Shown: positions 26,611-41,749 of the stretch, piece after piece
Layout: each line of letters opens with the position of its first letter
Numbering within the stretch: the first letter of the stretch is position 1
Origin: CAXBBB01 sp963841855
GTDB taxonomy: Bacteria; Bacteroidota; Rhodothermia; Rhodothermales; BA12
DNA: 64,000 bases
Assembly: GCA_963841855.1 (NCBI GenBank)
Contig: CAWJEJ010000001.1
Coordinates: forward strand, 744,001 to 808,000
Direction of reading: 5' to 3'
Position numbers and translations under genes: made by a program
The notes under the pieces: generated by a model
What the model was told of the DNA's origin: nothing
What the model saw: only the letters and a program-made list of their open reading frames with translations
Databases searched by the model: none

Positions 26611-27624
26611 ATGAACACTCCGCCTTCCCGCTCCCGCCTACGCCGCACGGCTTCGCGCTGGTACGATCGCGTCGAGGGCGTCGCCGCCGAGCGTCCCGTG
26701 CATTTGGCGTTCTACGTGCTTCTGGGAGTCTCTGCCATCGTGATTCCTATTTCGCTGCCATTCTACCTGGGCGACACCGCGAGTTTTCTGGAGAACTTGG
26801 CCGCAGAAGCGCATGGGATGATCTTCGACTTGCTCGTGATCGGCTGGTTCATGTTCTGGTTGCAGCGCCAGGGCGAGCGGCGCCTGAGGTCCAACCGCTA
26901 CCGCGAGGAGATCGAAGACTTCTTGGGCTGGGACACCGCCGAGGCCTCGCTCCGCATTGCGGGCAACGTGCGCAGACTGAACCGGCTCGGCGTGACGCGG
27001 CGGCTGACGCTCACCGAAGCCCACCTGTCGGGCGCAGGGTTGTCCGGCGCGCTGTTGTCCGAATCCGACTTGTGGGGTGCCGACCTGACGGGCGCCATGC
27101 TGGGCGGCGCGCACCTCGACGGCTCCAACCTGGCAGGCGTGCGCTTGCAAGGCGCAAACCTCGAGCGCGCGCAACTTCACGGTGCCGACCTGAGGGGAAG
27201 CGATCTCACCGAAGCCAGTCTCGAACGTGCCCACCTGGAAAGCGCCGACCTGCGCGCCGCCGACTTGACCGGCTGCGATCTCCAATTCGCCTCGCTGCCA
27301 TCGGCGCAGTTGGAACGCGCGTGCCTGTTCCGGGCCAACCTGCGCGGTGCCCGGCTGGACCGCGCCAGCCTGAAAGGTGCTCTCCTGGAACGCGCCAACC
27401 TGCAAGGCGCTCACCTCAACGGCGCCGACCTGCGCGAATGCGCCCTCGAAGGTGCCGACTTCACCGACGCCAGCCTCGCCGACGCCCGCCTGCCCGAAGG
27501 CGACGCCCTAGTCACCTTGTTCTGCGGCGTCAAGAGCCTCGCCCGAGCGCAGTTCAACGACGCGCCCCGCAAGACGCTGCACGACAACCTGCCGCACCTG
27601 TTCGAGCAACACGCAGCGGTTTAG
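26611..27624 (+). CDS. Membrane-anchored pentapeptide-repeat protein
   Basis: 337-aa protein. The N-terminal 120 residues hold two hydrophobic helices (LAFYVLLGVSAIVIPISLPFYL and MIFDLLVIGWFMFWLQ), then a short charged linker. From about residue 130 to 310 it is an uninterrupted pentapeptide array of the A(D/N)Lxx type (ADLTGAMLGGAHLDGSNLAGV), which folds as a right-handed quadrilateral beta-helix. An N-terminal membrane anchor followed by a cytosolic beta-helix is a common but uncharacterised arrangement. The start is the ATG at 26611; an upstream TTG is also in frame. Confidence 0.85.
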   Translation: MNTPPSRSRLRRTASRWYDRVEGVAAERPVHLAFYVLLGVSAIVIPISLPFYLGDTASFLENLAAEAHGMIFDLLVIGWFMFWLQRQGERRLRSNRYREEIEDFLGWDTAEASLRIAGNVRRLNRLGVTRRLTLTEAHLSGAGLSGALLSESDLWGADLTGAMLGGAHLDGSNLAGVRLQGANLERAQLHGADLRGSDLTEASLERAHLESADLRAADLTGCDLQFASLPSAQLERACLFRANLRGARLDRASLKGALLERANLQGAHLNGADLRECALEGADFTDASLADARLPEGDALVTLFCGVKSLARAQFNDAPRKTLHDNLPHLFEQHAAV

Positions 27625-27670
27625 GAAGCGCCGAGCGCAGTCGGAAGATTGCTCCTGAGCCCGCCTACCC

Positions 27671-27745
27671 GTCATCCTGAGCGAAGTCGAAGCAACTCCG
27701 TCGCTCGCCGCTACCATGGAGATCATTCGACAAGCTCAGGATGAC
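27671..27745. repeat. Palindromic repeat, family B
   Basis: The arms 27671-27682 (GTCATCCTGAGC) and 27734-27745 (GCTCAGGATGAC) are a perfect 12-bp inverted repeat, with a second pair (GTCGAA / TTCGAC) further in. It lies between the pentapeptide gene and the 3' end of the hybrid kinase gene. The sequence type is a familiar dispersed intergenic repeat in many bacteria. A related half-site occurs at 48971-48994. Confidence 0.75.
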
Positions 27746-27788
27746 GATGTAGAGGGTGTGTGCTAGCGCAGCCAAACCTCATCTGCTC

Positions 27789-33839
<6,051 letters not shown>

Positions 33840-34007
33840 CGGATCGAAAACGCAGATCTGAGGACGGAGCGCGGTTCATCTCCACCTGAGGATGCCCGCC
33901 GCCCCATCGGAATCGGTCCGACAAGATCGCCGATTCGAGAGTGGGGAGTGTAACGAAGCGAGCCACACCGGTCCATTCCGCGCGTCCTCTCTCCTTAGTT
34001 TCCACCC

Positions 34008-35066
34008 ATGTCCCACGCCTCGCCCCTGCTCGACGACGACGCCCCGCGCCAGACCGTCGCGCTCGTCATCCCGCTGTTCAACGAGGAGGCGATGCTTCCG
34101 ATCTTGATCCGTGAGTTGGAAGCGTTCCGCGCAGAGCATCCAGCCGTCACCCAGATCGTGCTGATCGACGACGGCAGCAGCGACGCGACGCCGCGCTTGG
34201 TGCGCGAACTGACGAACGGACTTCCCGGCTACCGCATCGCCCGGTTCGCGCGCAACTTCGGCCACCAACTCGCCGTGACCGCTGGCCTGAGCCTGACCAC
34301 GACGGACGCCGCCGTCATCATGGACGCCGACTTGCAAGATCCGCTCTCGGTCGTGTCAGAGATGATCGCGAAGTGGCGTCAGGGCTACGATGTCGTCTAC
34401 GGCGTGCGCAGCGAACGCGAGGGCGAGACGGCGTTCAAACGCGGCACGGCGGCGGGATTCTACCGCGCGTTTCGGTGGATGACCGACCTCGACATCCCAC
34501 TCGATACCGGCGACTTTCGGTTGGTCTCGCGACGCGTGATCGACGCCTACGAAAAGCTGGGCGAGCAGCAACCGTTCGTCCGCGGCTTGATCTCGTGGCT
34601 GGGCTTCAACCAGACCGGCGTCGAATACCGGCGCGTGGCGCGCATCGCGGGCGAGACCAAGTATCCGCTGCGCAAGATGCTCAAACTCGCGCTGACGAGC
34701 ATGCTCTCGTTCTCGGACAAACCGCTGCGCTTGGCAGCCTACCTGGGGCTGGGCACGGCGGCGCTGTCGTTCGTCGGCCTGCTCTACGCCCTCGTCGCGT
34801 GGGTCGTCGGCGCGACCGTCTCGGGCTGGACGAGCCTGATCTTCGTCGGCTTTTTCTTCGGCGGCGTGCAGCTGTTCTTCTTGGGAGTGCTCGGCCTCTA
34901 CATGGCCCGCGTCCACGACGAAGCCCGCCGCCGCCCCCGCTACGTGATCCAAAGCGTCCGCGACTCGGTTGCCGCGCCAGTAATGCCCGCCGCCTCCGCC
35001 GACGCGCTGGCAACACCGCCACCTGCCTCTACCGCCCAACCGTCCATCTTGTCATCGCGAGGCTGA
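34008..35066 (+). CDS. Membrane glycosyltransferase, family 2 (dolichyl-phosphate-type/ArnC-like)
   Basis: 352-aa polyprenyl-phosphate glycosyltransferase type. The catalytic domain covers residues 15-235: VALVIPLFNEEAMLPIL, QIVLIDDGSSDAT, the metal motif MDADLQDP, and DTGDFRLVSRRV. Two C-terminal transmembrane helices follow (LGTAALSFVGLLYALVAWVVG and LIFVGFFFGGVQLFFLGVLGL). Such enzymes load a sugar onto a lipid phosphate at the inner membrane. The final residues SILSSRG and the stop come from the left arm of a family A palindromic repeat, so the C-terminal tail has probably been altered by the repeat. The integral membrane transferase gene downstream is a plausible partner. Confidence 0.92.
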   Translation: MSHASPLLDDDAPRQTVALVIPLFNEEAMLPILIRELEAFRAEHPAVTQIVLIDDGSSDATPRLVRELTNGLPGYRIARFARNFGHQLAVTAGLSLTTTDAAVIMDADLQDPLSVVSEMIAKWRQGYDVVYGVRSEREGETAFKRGTAAGFYRAFRWMTDLDIPLDTGDFRLVSRRVIDAYEKLGEQQPFVRGLISWLGFNQTGVEYRRVARIAGETKYPLRKMLKLALTSMLSFSDKPLRLAAYLGLGTAALSFVGLLYALVAWVVGATVSGWTSLIFVGFFFGGVQLFFLGVLGLYMARVHDEARRRPRYVIQSVRDSVAAPVMPAASADALATPPPASTAQPSILSSRG

Positions 35067-35145
35067 AAGCCGTGGCGATCTCCAGATTCTGCGGTTTCCC
35101 CGAAGTCTGGAGATCGCCGCGTCGCTGCGCTCCTCGCGATGACAA
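35049..35145. repeat. Palindromic repeat, family A copy 3
   Basis: Perfect outer arms of 13 bp (35049-35061 TTGTCATCGCGAG with 35133-35145 CTCGCGATGACAA) and perfect inner arms of 13 bp (35074-35086 GGCGATCTCCAGA with 35106-35118 TCTGGAGATCGCC). The left end overlaps the last codons and the stop of the preceding glycosyltransferase gene. Confidence 0.85.
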
Positions 35146-35192
35146 AGTCAAAACTCTGTCGGCTGTCCTGATCGCCGAACCCGTACCCCCAC

Positions 35193-36809
35193 ATGGCCGC
35201 TTCTCGCTCCCGCAAACCCAGGCGTCAGCCGGCACCCGCGCCGGTCCCGCTGGCCGACGAGCGCTTCGACTTGTCACCCGTCGTCCTGCTCGGGCTAACA
35301 GCGGCGACGGCCCTACTCTACTTCGCGCTCTCGTTCGTGTCGGACGGATTTTACCAGCACGACGAGGTTGGCCACTTCGTCGGAATGCGGCAGTTTTGGC
35401 ACGACCCCAACTCGGCGCTGGGCAACTGGGCCAAGCCGGGCTACAAAGCGATCTACGCCTTCCCCGCACTCCTCGGGCCGACGTTCGTTGCCTTCTTCAA
35501 CGCGTGCGTGGCGGCGGCGAGCGTGTGGGCGGCGACGCGTATCGGGCAACGGCTGGGCGTGCGCTCTCCGCTGCTCGTGTTCGTGCTGGCGGCGTTTCAG
35601 CCGATGTGGATGGCGCTGGCGTTTCGCAACTACTCCGAACTTCCGACGGCGCTGCTGCTCACGCTTGCGGTCTGGGCGCACGTCTACGACCGGCGATTGG
35701 TGGCCGCGCTGCTGCTCTCGTACGCCTGCACGATCCGGCAAGAGTTCTTCGTCATCGCCGGACTGTACGGGCTGTGGCTCATGGGTAAGCGCGCCTTCGT
35801 CGCCGCCGTTGCGCTCGCGCTGTTTCCGATCGTCAATCACTTCTGGGGCTGGCTGGCGACGGGCGACGCCACCTACCTCCTTTCGGACACGCTGGGCTTC
35901 GGATCCTCTCTGGCCGACGCCTATCCGCGGCAGGGCTTTTGGCACTACTTCGCCACGTCCGAGGTAATCTTTGGCGCGGTCGTGCTGGCGTCGCTCGTCG
36001 CGTTCGGAGTCAGCCTCGCGTTTCGCAGGCCTGATGGCGAGCGGTGGCCGTGGTATCCGTTCGTCGTCGTTCCGGTTGGGCTTTACTTCGCGGCGCACGT
36101 GGCGTTTCAGATCCAGACCGTCTCGTTGGGACCGGCGACTGGCGGCAACCTGCGCTACCTGACCGTGATCGGACCGCTCGCCGCCGTCTTGGGCGCAATG
36201 GGCATCGAACGCGCACCCGACGTTCCGCGCTGGGCGCTGGGCGTTGGGCTGGCCCTCCTCGCCCTCATGATGCTGGTGTTTCTGAGCTATGAGCACAACG
36301 GCGTGCGGCTGACCGACGTGCGTGACCTGGGCGTTCTCGTCCGAGTCCTGCTGATCACGGCCGTCCTATCGACGCTGTACTCCCTCCGCACGCGCACGCT
36401 GGCCGTCGCCACGCTGTCCGTCGCATTTGCCTTCTGGACGTTCCAGCCGTACGAGCGCACGTCCGAGGACGCGATGACGGCGACGGTCGCCGAGTGGATG
36501 CAGGACAACGGTATCAACGACAAACCGATTCTCGCCAGTCATCCGCTGCTGCACTACTTCAACGGCAAATCGCCGGGCGACTATCCGCAAGGCGCCGAGC
36601 CGATTCTGGGCGTGACCGTCGACACGGCGCGCGTGGGGACGTACGTCGTGTGGGACAGCCACTATAGCTATCGCCCCGAGAAGCGCCCCGACGACGTGAG
36701 CTACGAGATGCTACTCGCCGATCCCGATCGTTTCCGCATGGTCCGAGAGCCGTTCATCACGACCGATCAGCGGTTTGGCGTGTTCGTGTTCGAAAAGATC
36801 GCCCGCTGA
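35193..36809 (+). CDS. Polytopic membrane glycosyltransferase-like protein (GT-C type)
   Basis: 538-aa integral membrane protein with a basic N-terminus and roughly ten transmembrane helices, then a soluble C-terminal part of about 110 residues. The first extracytoplasmic loop contains YQHDEVGHFVGMRQFW, an acidic motif at the position where GT-C transferases (PMT/ArnT/PIG-M-like) carry their catalytic Asp/Glu. It is therefore probably a lipid-phosphate-sugar-dependent glycosyltransferase; the exact family is not recognised. The gene follows the family 2 enzyme that could make such a donor. Its TGA overlaps the ATG of the next gene (TGATG). Confidence 0.72.
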   Translation: MAASRSRKPRRQPAPAPVPLADERFDLSPVVLLGLTAATALLYFALSFVSDGFYQHDEVGHFVGMRQFWHDPNSALGNWAKPGYKAIYAFPALLGPTFVAFFNACVAAASVWAATRIGQRLGVRSPLLVFVLAAFQPMWMALAFRNYSELPTALLLTLAVWAHVYDRRLVAALLLSYACTIRQEFFVIAGLYGLWLMGKRAFVAAVALALFPIVNHFWGWLATGDATYLLSDTLGFGSSLADAYPRQGFWHYFATSEVIFGAVVLASLVAFGVSLAFRRPDGERWPWYPFVVVPVGLYFAAHVAFQIQTVSLGPATGGNLRYLTVIGPLAAVLGAMGIERAPDVPRWALGVGLALLALMMLVFLSYEHNGVRLTDVRDLGVLVRVLLITAVLSTLYSLRTRTLAVATLSVAFAFWTFQPYERTSEDAMTATVAEWMQDNGINDKPILASHPLLHYFNGKSPGDYPQGAEPILGVTVDTARVGTYVVWDSHYSYRPEKRPDDVSYEMLLADPDRFRMVREPFITTDQRFGVFVFEKIAR

Positions 36810-37264
36810 TGCGCCTCGCTATTCTCCTGCTCCTCGCCGTCTCACCCGCTTGGGCCCAGGTCGAGCAGCCGCTCCCTCATCCTCTCGCCGACTCGTCGCT
36901 CGTCGCCGCCGCTCACCGGTACGCCCGTGCATGGCTGCTCGCCGATTCGTCCGCGATGGCATCGGCTATACATCCGGCAGCGCGGCGGCAGATCGTCCAC
37001 ACGGTCGAGGGCGCAGCGATTCTCGAAGAGCAAGACGCCCGGACGATGGCGGCGGCAGCGGGCGGGTTGGCACCGCAATCGGACGCGCTAGATCAAGTCG
37101 ATGTGCGTGTCGTCGTTCAAGACATAACGAGCGCCGTCGTCGATGTAGACCTACCGCTATGGACCGAGCGCCTGACGTTCGTACGATGGAACGGCGCATG
37201 GAAGGTGACGCACTCGATGTGGCGGCTGAGCGACGACTCGGCCATGGACGCGCACGCTCACTGA
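36809..37264 (+). CDS. Exported NTF2-like (lumazine-binding-like) small protein
   Basis: 151-aa protein with a signal peptide (MRLAILLLLAVSPAWA). The mature part fits the SnoaL/NTF2-like 'putative lumazine-binding' fold: AAHRYARAWLLADSSAMASAIHPAARRQIV at the start and ERLTFVRWNGAWKVTHSMWRL at the end. This fold serves as a small-ligand pocket; function is unknown. Translation is coupled to the upstream membrane gene. It converges with the DUF3667 gene and the two ends overlap by 7 bp. Confidence 0.75.
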   Translation: MRLAILLLLAVSPAWAQVEQPLPHPLADSSLVAAAHRYARAWLLADSSAMASAIHPAARRQIVHTVEGAAILEEQDARTMAAAAGGLAPQSDALDQVDVRVVVQDITSAVVDVDLPLWTERLTFVRWNGAWKVTHSMWRLSDDSAMDAHAH

Positions 37265-38145
37265 GCCAGCAGGAGGCGGGCAACGACGAAGACGATGCCG
37301 AGTATGCCGCCGAGCACGATCGCGATCACATACGACATCAGGTAGGCCAGCAAGCCCACGAACGCGTCGCCCCACGAGCGATTGCCGAAGCGCTTGACGC
37401 CCCACATCACGAAGGCTGAGTAGATGGCGAGGATGGGCAGCAATCCCCAGACGGATAGCGTGCCGTCGGACGAACCGAAGAGCCAGACGTTGAAGAGCGC
37501 GGTGATGAAGTTGACTCCGGCGGTGATGTAGAGCCCCAAGACGGTCCACTCGGCGAGCGTCGTGCCGTCGCTACGGTAGAAAAACCACATCAGAACGCCC
37601 ATCGGGAAGGCGTTGAGGAGCACGAGCAGGGTCATGTTGCCCTTCATGAAAGCGACCATTTTCGCGGCCATCTCGCGCGGCCCGCCAATGTCTTCGATCA
37701 TGCGCTCGGCGGCGTCCGGGTCCATCGTGGACTGCTGCTGCGCGAACGTCGCTTCCATCAGCACGACGTACGAGTCCTCGTAAAAGCGGAACGTAAAGAG
37801 CACGAACGCCGCCGCCAGGATGACGAGCAGGAGCGGATGCGTGAATCGTCGCCGCTCGCCCGCGACGAAGCGGTGTGCCACGTGGCCCGGCCCCTTGCGA
37901 TAGAGCGTCGCCAGCGTAAAGAAGATGCCGCGATCCATTCCCGTCAGCCGGTGGACGAACGCCATCGCCATACCCCGAAGCGTCAGCCGCTGTTCGTCGG
38001 CGATGCTCTGCCCGCAGTCGGAGCAGAACGGGCCAGTCCGCACAGCGCCGCAGTCCTTGCAATCGGCGAAGGACTCGGGCGAAGGTGCAACCTCGGTGGG
38101 AGCATCGGCGACGAGAACAGGAGTGGGGAGCGGGAGAACGTCCAT
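37258..38145 (-). CDS. DUF3667 membrane protein with zinc-ribbon N-terminus
   Basis: 295-aa protein. The N-terminal zinc ribbon CKDCGAVRTGPFCSDCGQS (two Cys-x2-Cys pairs) and the following LTLRGMAMAFVHRLTGMDRGIFFTLATLYRKGPGHV are the DUF3667 hallmark, found mainly in Bacteroidota. About five transmembrane helices fill the rest. Function unknown. The start is placed at ATG 38145 (MDVLPLPTP); an ATG at 38190 would add 15 residues. It is divergent from the DUF5715 gene by 116 bp. Confidence 0.85.
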   Translation of the reverse strand: MDVLPLPTPVLVADAPTEVAPSPESFADCKDCGAVRTGPFCSDCGQSIADEQRLTLRGMAMAFVHRLTGMDRGIFFTLATLYRKGPGHVAHRFVAGERRRFTHPLLLVILAAAFVLFTFRFYEDSYVVLMEATFAQQQSTMDPDAAERMIEDIGGPREMAAKMVAFMKGNMTLLVLLNAFPMGVLMWFFYRSDGTTLAEWTVLGLYITAGVNFITALFNVWLFGSSDGTLSVWGLLPILAIYSAFVMWGVKRFGNRSWGDAFVGLLAYLMSYVIAIVLGGILGIVFVVARLLLAQ

Positions 38146-38261
38146 GGGGCGTGGCGAAAACGAGAGCGCGGGCGACGCGAAGAACATACGAAGCAGACCG
38201 GCTTCACCCGCTCGTAACGCTGCATACCGGGCGCACTGCGGGCTGACTGGTATCACGACGC

Positions 38262-39143
38262 ATGCCCATACTTCGACGCCCTCACCTCCCCCAGAAACGC
38301 TCGTCTGCCCTGGTCTTCTTGGGCGTGCTGATGGTGCTCGCCTGCGTCGGCGCGTTTGGCGGATGGTCGTGGTTCCAAAAGATGAACCGCATGGCCGCCG
38401 ACTACCACGCCGAGACGATCGATTACATCGACCGCATGGACGCACGTTTCAAAGCCGTCCCGCTGCTGACCGCCAACGAGCGCGCGATGCTACGGCGCTC
38501 GCGCAACGCGCGCCACGTCGAGGTCGGCGAGCAGCTGGGCATCGAACCGCCGCCCGAGCGCACCGGCATCGACACGACGCAGCTCCGGCCTATCGCCGAT
38601 ACCGATCAGTACATCGTCGAGGACATGGACTACTCGGTCCCCTACCTCGTGCCTTCGGGCGTGGCCGCGCTGGACTCCATCGGCGCTCGCTTTGCCCGAA
38701 ACCTCGCAGAAGCCGAACTGCCCCGCTACCGCTTCTTCTTGACGAGCGGCTTGCGCACCAAAGCCGATCAAGCCGCGCTCCGGCGGGTCAACGGCAACGC
38801 GGCGGCGGGCATTTCGAGCCATTCGTACGGCACCACGTTTGACATCAGCTACAGCCGCTTCCGCTACGCCAGCCCGCCCGGCGACGCGCCGCCCGAAGCA
38901 CCTCCTGCGCTGCCCGACTGGTGGAGGGAGCAGATCGTCGACGAGTTCGAGACGCGCGCCGCCAACCGCTTCTCGGGCATGGGCGTGGACTACGAGAGCC
39001 GGTTGGTCGCGCTGCTCGGACGGGCGCACATCGCGCTCGAAGACGAGGGCGTGCTGATCACGGTCATGGAACGCCGCCAACCCGTTTTCCACTCGACAGC
39101 GGCGCGGCGCATGGACAGGCCAACGCCGCTGACCAGCGACTGA
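38262..39143 (+). CDS. DUF5715 / peptidase M15-like membrane-anchored protein
   Basis: 293-aa protein with one N-terminal transmembrane helix (ALVFLGVLMVLACVGAFGGW) and an extracytoplasmic domain. It contains RYRFFLTSGLRTKADQAALRRVNGNAAAGISSHSYGTTFDISY. The S-x-H-x3-G-x3-D pattern matches the zinc-binding signature of M15 D-Ala-D-Ala carboxypeptidase-like proteins. A late LVALLGRAHIALEDEGVLITVMERRQPVFH could supply the last His ligand. The family is annotated as DUF5715. A cell-wall peptidase role is likely by fold but unproven. Confidence 0.8.
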   Translation: MPILRRPHLPQKRSSALVFLGVLMVLACVGAFGGWSWFQKMNRMAADYHAETIDYIDRMDARFKAVPLLTANERAMLRRSRNARHVEVGEQLGIEPPPERTGIDTTQLRPIADTDQYIVEDMDYSVPYLVPSGVAALDSIGARFARNLAEAELPRYRFFLTSGLRTKADQAALRRVNGNAAAGISSHSYGTTFDISYSRFRYASPPGDAPPEAPPALPDWWREQIVDEFETRAANRFSGMGVDYESRLVALLGRAHIALEDEGVLITVMERRQPVFHSTAARRMDRPTPLTSD

Positions 39144-39174
39144 CGCTCGACAGGATAGACTCGGCCCAAGCCGC

Positions 39175-39993
39175 TCAGTCTCGGTCGCCGCGCGTCTGAG
39201 GCATCGGCGGTGCGAGTCCTGCTCCCTTTCGGCGATACCGTTCGAGCGTGAAGCGCTCGCCCAGGTAGCGGCGGCGCACTTCGGGATCGGCGGCGAGTTC
39301 TTCGGCCGTTCCCTGTTGCAGCACCTGTCCCTCGTAGAGCAGGTAGGCGCGGTCGGTAATCGCCAGCGTCTCGTGGACGTTGTGGTCCGTAATGAGCACG
39401 CCGATGCCTCGCGCCTTCAGCCCGGCGACGATCTCCTGGATGTCCTCGACGGCAATCGGATCAATGCCCGCGAACGGCTCGTCGAGCAGGAAGAAGCCGG
39501 GCTCGGTGGCCAGCGCCCGGGCGATCTCGGTGCGCCTCCGCTCGCCACCCGAGAGAACGTAGCCCTTGCTTCTGCGCACCTTTTCGAGCCCGAACTCGCC
39601 GATCAGTTGGTCGACGCGCTCCTGGCGGGCGGCGCGCTTCATCTTTTGAAATTGTAACACGGCGAGTAGGTTTTGCTCGACGGTCAGTTCGCGGAAGATG
39701 CTCGTTTCCTGCGCCAGGTAGCCGACTCCGCGACGCGCGCGCTGGTGCATCGGCAGGCGTGTCAGGTCGGTCTCCTTGCCGCCAGCGGTCAGCGCGACGC
39801 GCCCGGCGTCAGGCTTCACCATGCCGACGATCATATAGAACGTCGTCGTCTTTCCCGCTCCGTTGGGGCCGAGCAGTCCGACGATCTCACCCTGCCGCAC
39901 CTCCAGGCTCATGCCGTCCACGACGGCGCGGCGGCGGTAGCGCTTGACGAGTCCGTGCGCGGACAGCGTGGCGAGGCGGGAGGCGTCGGGCAT
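39175..39993 (-). CDS. lptB: LPS export ABC transporter ATP-binding protein LptB
   Basis: 272-aa ATPase that powers lipopolysaccharide extraction from the inner membrane through LptFG. Walker A GPNGAGKTTTFYMIVG, Q-loop YLAQETSIFRELTVEQNLLAV, signature LSGGERRRTEIARAL and Walker B FFLLDEPFAGIDPIAVEDIQ are all typical of LptB. D-loop and H-loop (LITDHNVHETLAI) are present. It is the last gene of the lptC/OstA-like/lptB operon, starting 4 bp after the OstA-like stop. It has a C-terminal extension of about 25 residues relative to the E. coli enzyme. Confidence 0.96.
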   Translation of the reverse strand: MPDASRLATLSAHGLVKRYRRRAVVDGMSLEVRQGEIVGLLGPNGAGKTTTFYMIVGMVKPDAGRVALTAGGKETDLTRLPMHQRARRGVGYLAQETSIFRELTVEQNLLAVLQFQKMKRAARQERVDQLIGEFGLEKVRRSKGYVLSGGERRRTEIARALATEPGFFLLDEPFAGIDPIAVEDIQEIVAGLKARGIGVLITDHNVHETLAITDRAYLLYEGQVLQQGTAEELAADPEVRRRYLGERFTLERYRRKGAGLAPPMPQTRGDRD

Positions 39994-39997
39994 GGGG

Positions 39998-41749
39998 TCA
40001 GGTCGAATGCGGGCGGCGCCAGGGTGTGTCCAGGACGACGTTCATGCTGCCGTCGCCACTATCGCAGAAGAGGGGATCCGCAACTGCCGGCAGCGTCGCG
40101 GTCGTGGATTCCTGCCTGCGCAGGAATGACCGAGTAGCAGGCGGACCGTTCAACCATCCAATCGTCGTCGTGTCTGCCTGGACAGAGTCGGCGCGTACCG
40201 AGTCGCCGCGTGCCGGGTCAGGCGGCGCTGGAACGAGTGGACCGCTGGCAGGACGCATCGGCAGGTCAATCTGAACCAGGGCTTCGCGCGGATGGAGCGC
40301 GCGTGCCGAATCGCCCAGCAGGTCGCGCACCAAAGGGCGCCGGTCGGGCTGCCAGTTCAGGCCCTCGAGGCGAAGCGCCGGTGGGACGAGATGTTCGGCG
40401 TACTGCGTGCCTTCGACGGCCTCCATGTGGACACTGCGCACCCGCCCCTCACGCGACCGGATCTGCACCACGTCGCCCGAAGCCTGGATGGCGCCGTCGG
40501 GTTGGCCGTCGTCGCCTACCAGAAAGCGGACCACGCGAGCCTGCGGGCGCGCGTCGACCAGATACGCCGAGTCGGGCAGAACGGTGAGCCTAACGACGGC
40601 AGCGCTCAACTGATGCAGCCGCTCGCTCGCCGAGTCGAGCTGGGCGACGAAGCCGCTGCCGCGCGCGTGCAGCGAGTCCAGCGCTCCGCCCGACGCGTGG
40701 AAGCGCAGCGTGTCCCCAGTCAGTTGGGCGTCGTCGAACCACGCAATCGGCAGTCGCAGCAAATCGACGCGCTCGCGCGAGGCTGACGTGCCGCTTGGAG
40801 GCGTGCGGCGCGTGAAGGCGCTGTCGCTCAGGGCCGAATACTCGGGCGTCCAGATGCGCACGTCGCCCCTGGCGGTCAGGGTTTGGAGCGTGTCGGCGTC
40901 GAGCAGGTCGAGCGTTCGGGCGCGGACGACGAGCGTGTCGCTCGGGCGGCCGGCGCCAGACCTGATGCGCACCATCAGCGGATCGCCCTGGACGGCGACC
41001 GTTCCCGCCTCTTCGTCCGACTGCGCGCGCGCTCCCCACAACCACGTCACGCTTCCGAGCGTATCGGGCAGGTCGGCGGCGCCGGGCGCTTTCGTCAGAG
41101 CGAACACACTGTCTGCTGCGCCAGCGGGCTCGTAGCGCCGCATTCGAACGCCTCCCCGCGCGTCGCTCTGCCTCACGTCGCGCAGGTAGATCAGCGTGTC
41201 GGCGGCGACGCGCGACAAGCCGTCGGCCAGCCGCACGCTGTCGGCGAAGACGGCGCGGCGCGCGCCCGAGTCGTAGGTGCCTCTGCGCGCCGTCAGGATG
41301 GCCGAACTGTCGACGAGTTGGACGCCGTCGTCGAAGCTGGAGCGCTTGGTCTTGGTGTCGTAGCGAGCCGACGGCGACGTGACGACGACCTCGCCATCTG
41401 TCAGGCGAACGCTGCCCGACGCGTCGCCGATCTTGGTCGACGTGCTGTATCTCAGGCTAGCCGATCGGAGCGTGTCTCCCCTTTCGACCACGCGCACGTC
41501 GCCCTCGAACACGATCAGGGCGCGGTCGAGAAAGCGCGTCGCCCGCTGGGACGTGAGTGTCGTGCTGTCCTGCCGCACGCGGACGCCTCGGCTCAGGCGC
41601 TCGACGCGCTCGGTAGATCCATCGGGGCGCGCGACGGCCTCACCCTCGAACACGCCCGCGTCGACGAACACCTGCCGAAACGTCGAGTCGGCCGACTGCG
41701 CGCCGGCCGGCGAGGCGATCAGGAAGCCCAGCATCAACGCCCACCTCAT
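39998..41749 (-). CDS. OstA/LptA-like LPS transport protein
   Basis: 583-aa exported protein with signal peptide (MRWALMLGFLIASPAGAQS). The mature protein has repeated OstA-type beta strands (SLRYSTSTKIGDASGSVRLTDGEVVVTSPSARYDTKTKRS and later VLPDSAYLVDARPQAR), the jelly-roll module that forms the periplasmic LPS bridge. It is far longer than E. coli LptA, as is usual for the Bacteroidota OstA-like protein. The stop/start overlap ATGA with lptC and the 4-bp gap to lptB define the operon. Near the C-terminus the stretch RSFLRRQESTT is encoded by a dispersed palindromic repeat (40108-40127) within the frame. Confidence 0.88.
   Translation of the reverse strand: MRWALMLGFLIASPAGAQSADSTFRQVFVDAGVFEGEAVARPDGSTERVERLSRGVRVRQDSTTLTSQRATRFLDRALIVFEGDVRVVERGDTLRSASLRYSTSTKIGDASGSVRLTDGEVVVTSPSARYDTKTKRSSFDDGVQLVDSSAILTARRGTYDSGARRAVFADSVRLADGLSRVAADTLIYLRDVRQSDARGGVRMRRYEPAGAADSVFALTKAPGAADLPDTLGSVTWLWGARAQSDEEAGTVAVQGDPLMVRIRSGAGRPSDTLVVRARTLDLLDADTLQTLTARGDVRIWTPEYSALSDSAFTRRTPPSGTSASRERVDLLRLPIAWFDDAQLTGDTLRFHASGGALDSLHARGSGFVAQLDSASERLHQLSAAVVRLTVLPDSAYLVDARPQARVVRFLVGDDGQPDGAIQASGDVVQIRSREGRVRSVHMEAVEGTQYAEHLVPPALRLEGLNWQPDRRPLVRDLLGDSARALHPREALVQIDLPMRPASGPLVPAPPDPARGDSVRADSVQADTTTIGWLNGPPATRSFLRRQESTTATLPAVADPLFCDSGDGSMNVVLDTPWRRPHST
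40108..40127. repeat. Palindromic repeat, family D, inside a coding frame
   Basis: ATTCCTGC-CTGC-GCAGGAAT: perfect 8-bp arms, 4-nt loop. On the coding (minus) strand it reads as part of RSFLRRQES in the OstA-like protein. The ATTCC(T/C)GC...GC(A/G)GGAAT type is a well-known dispersed intergenic repeat in bacteria. Confidence 0.75.
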
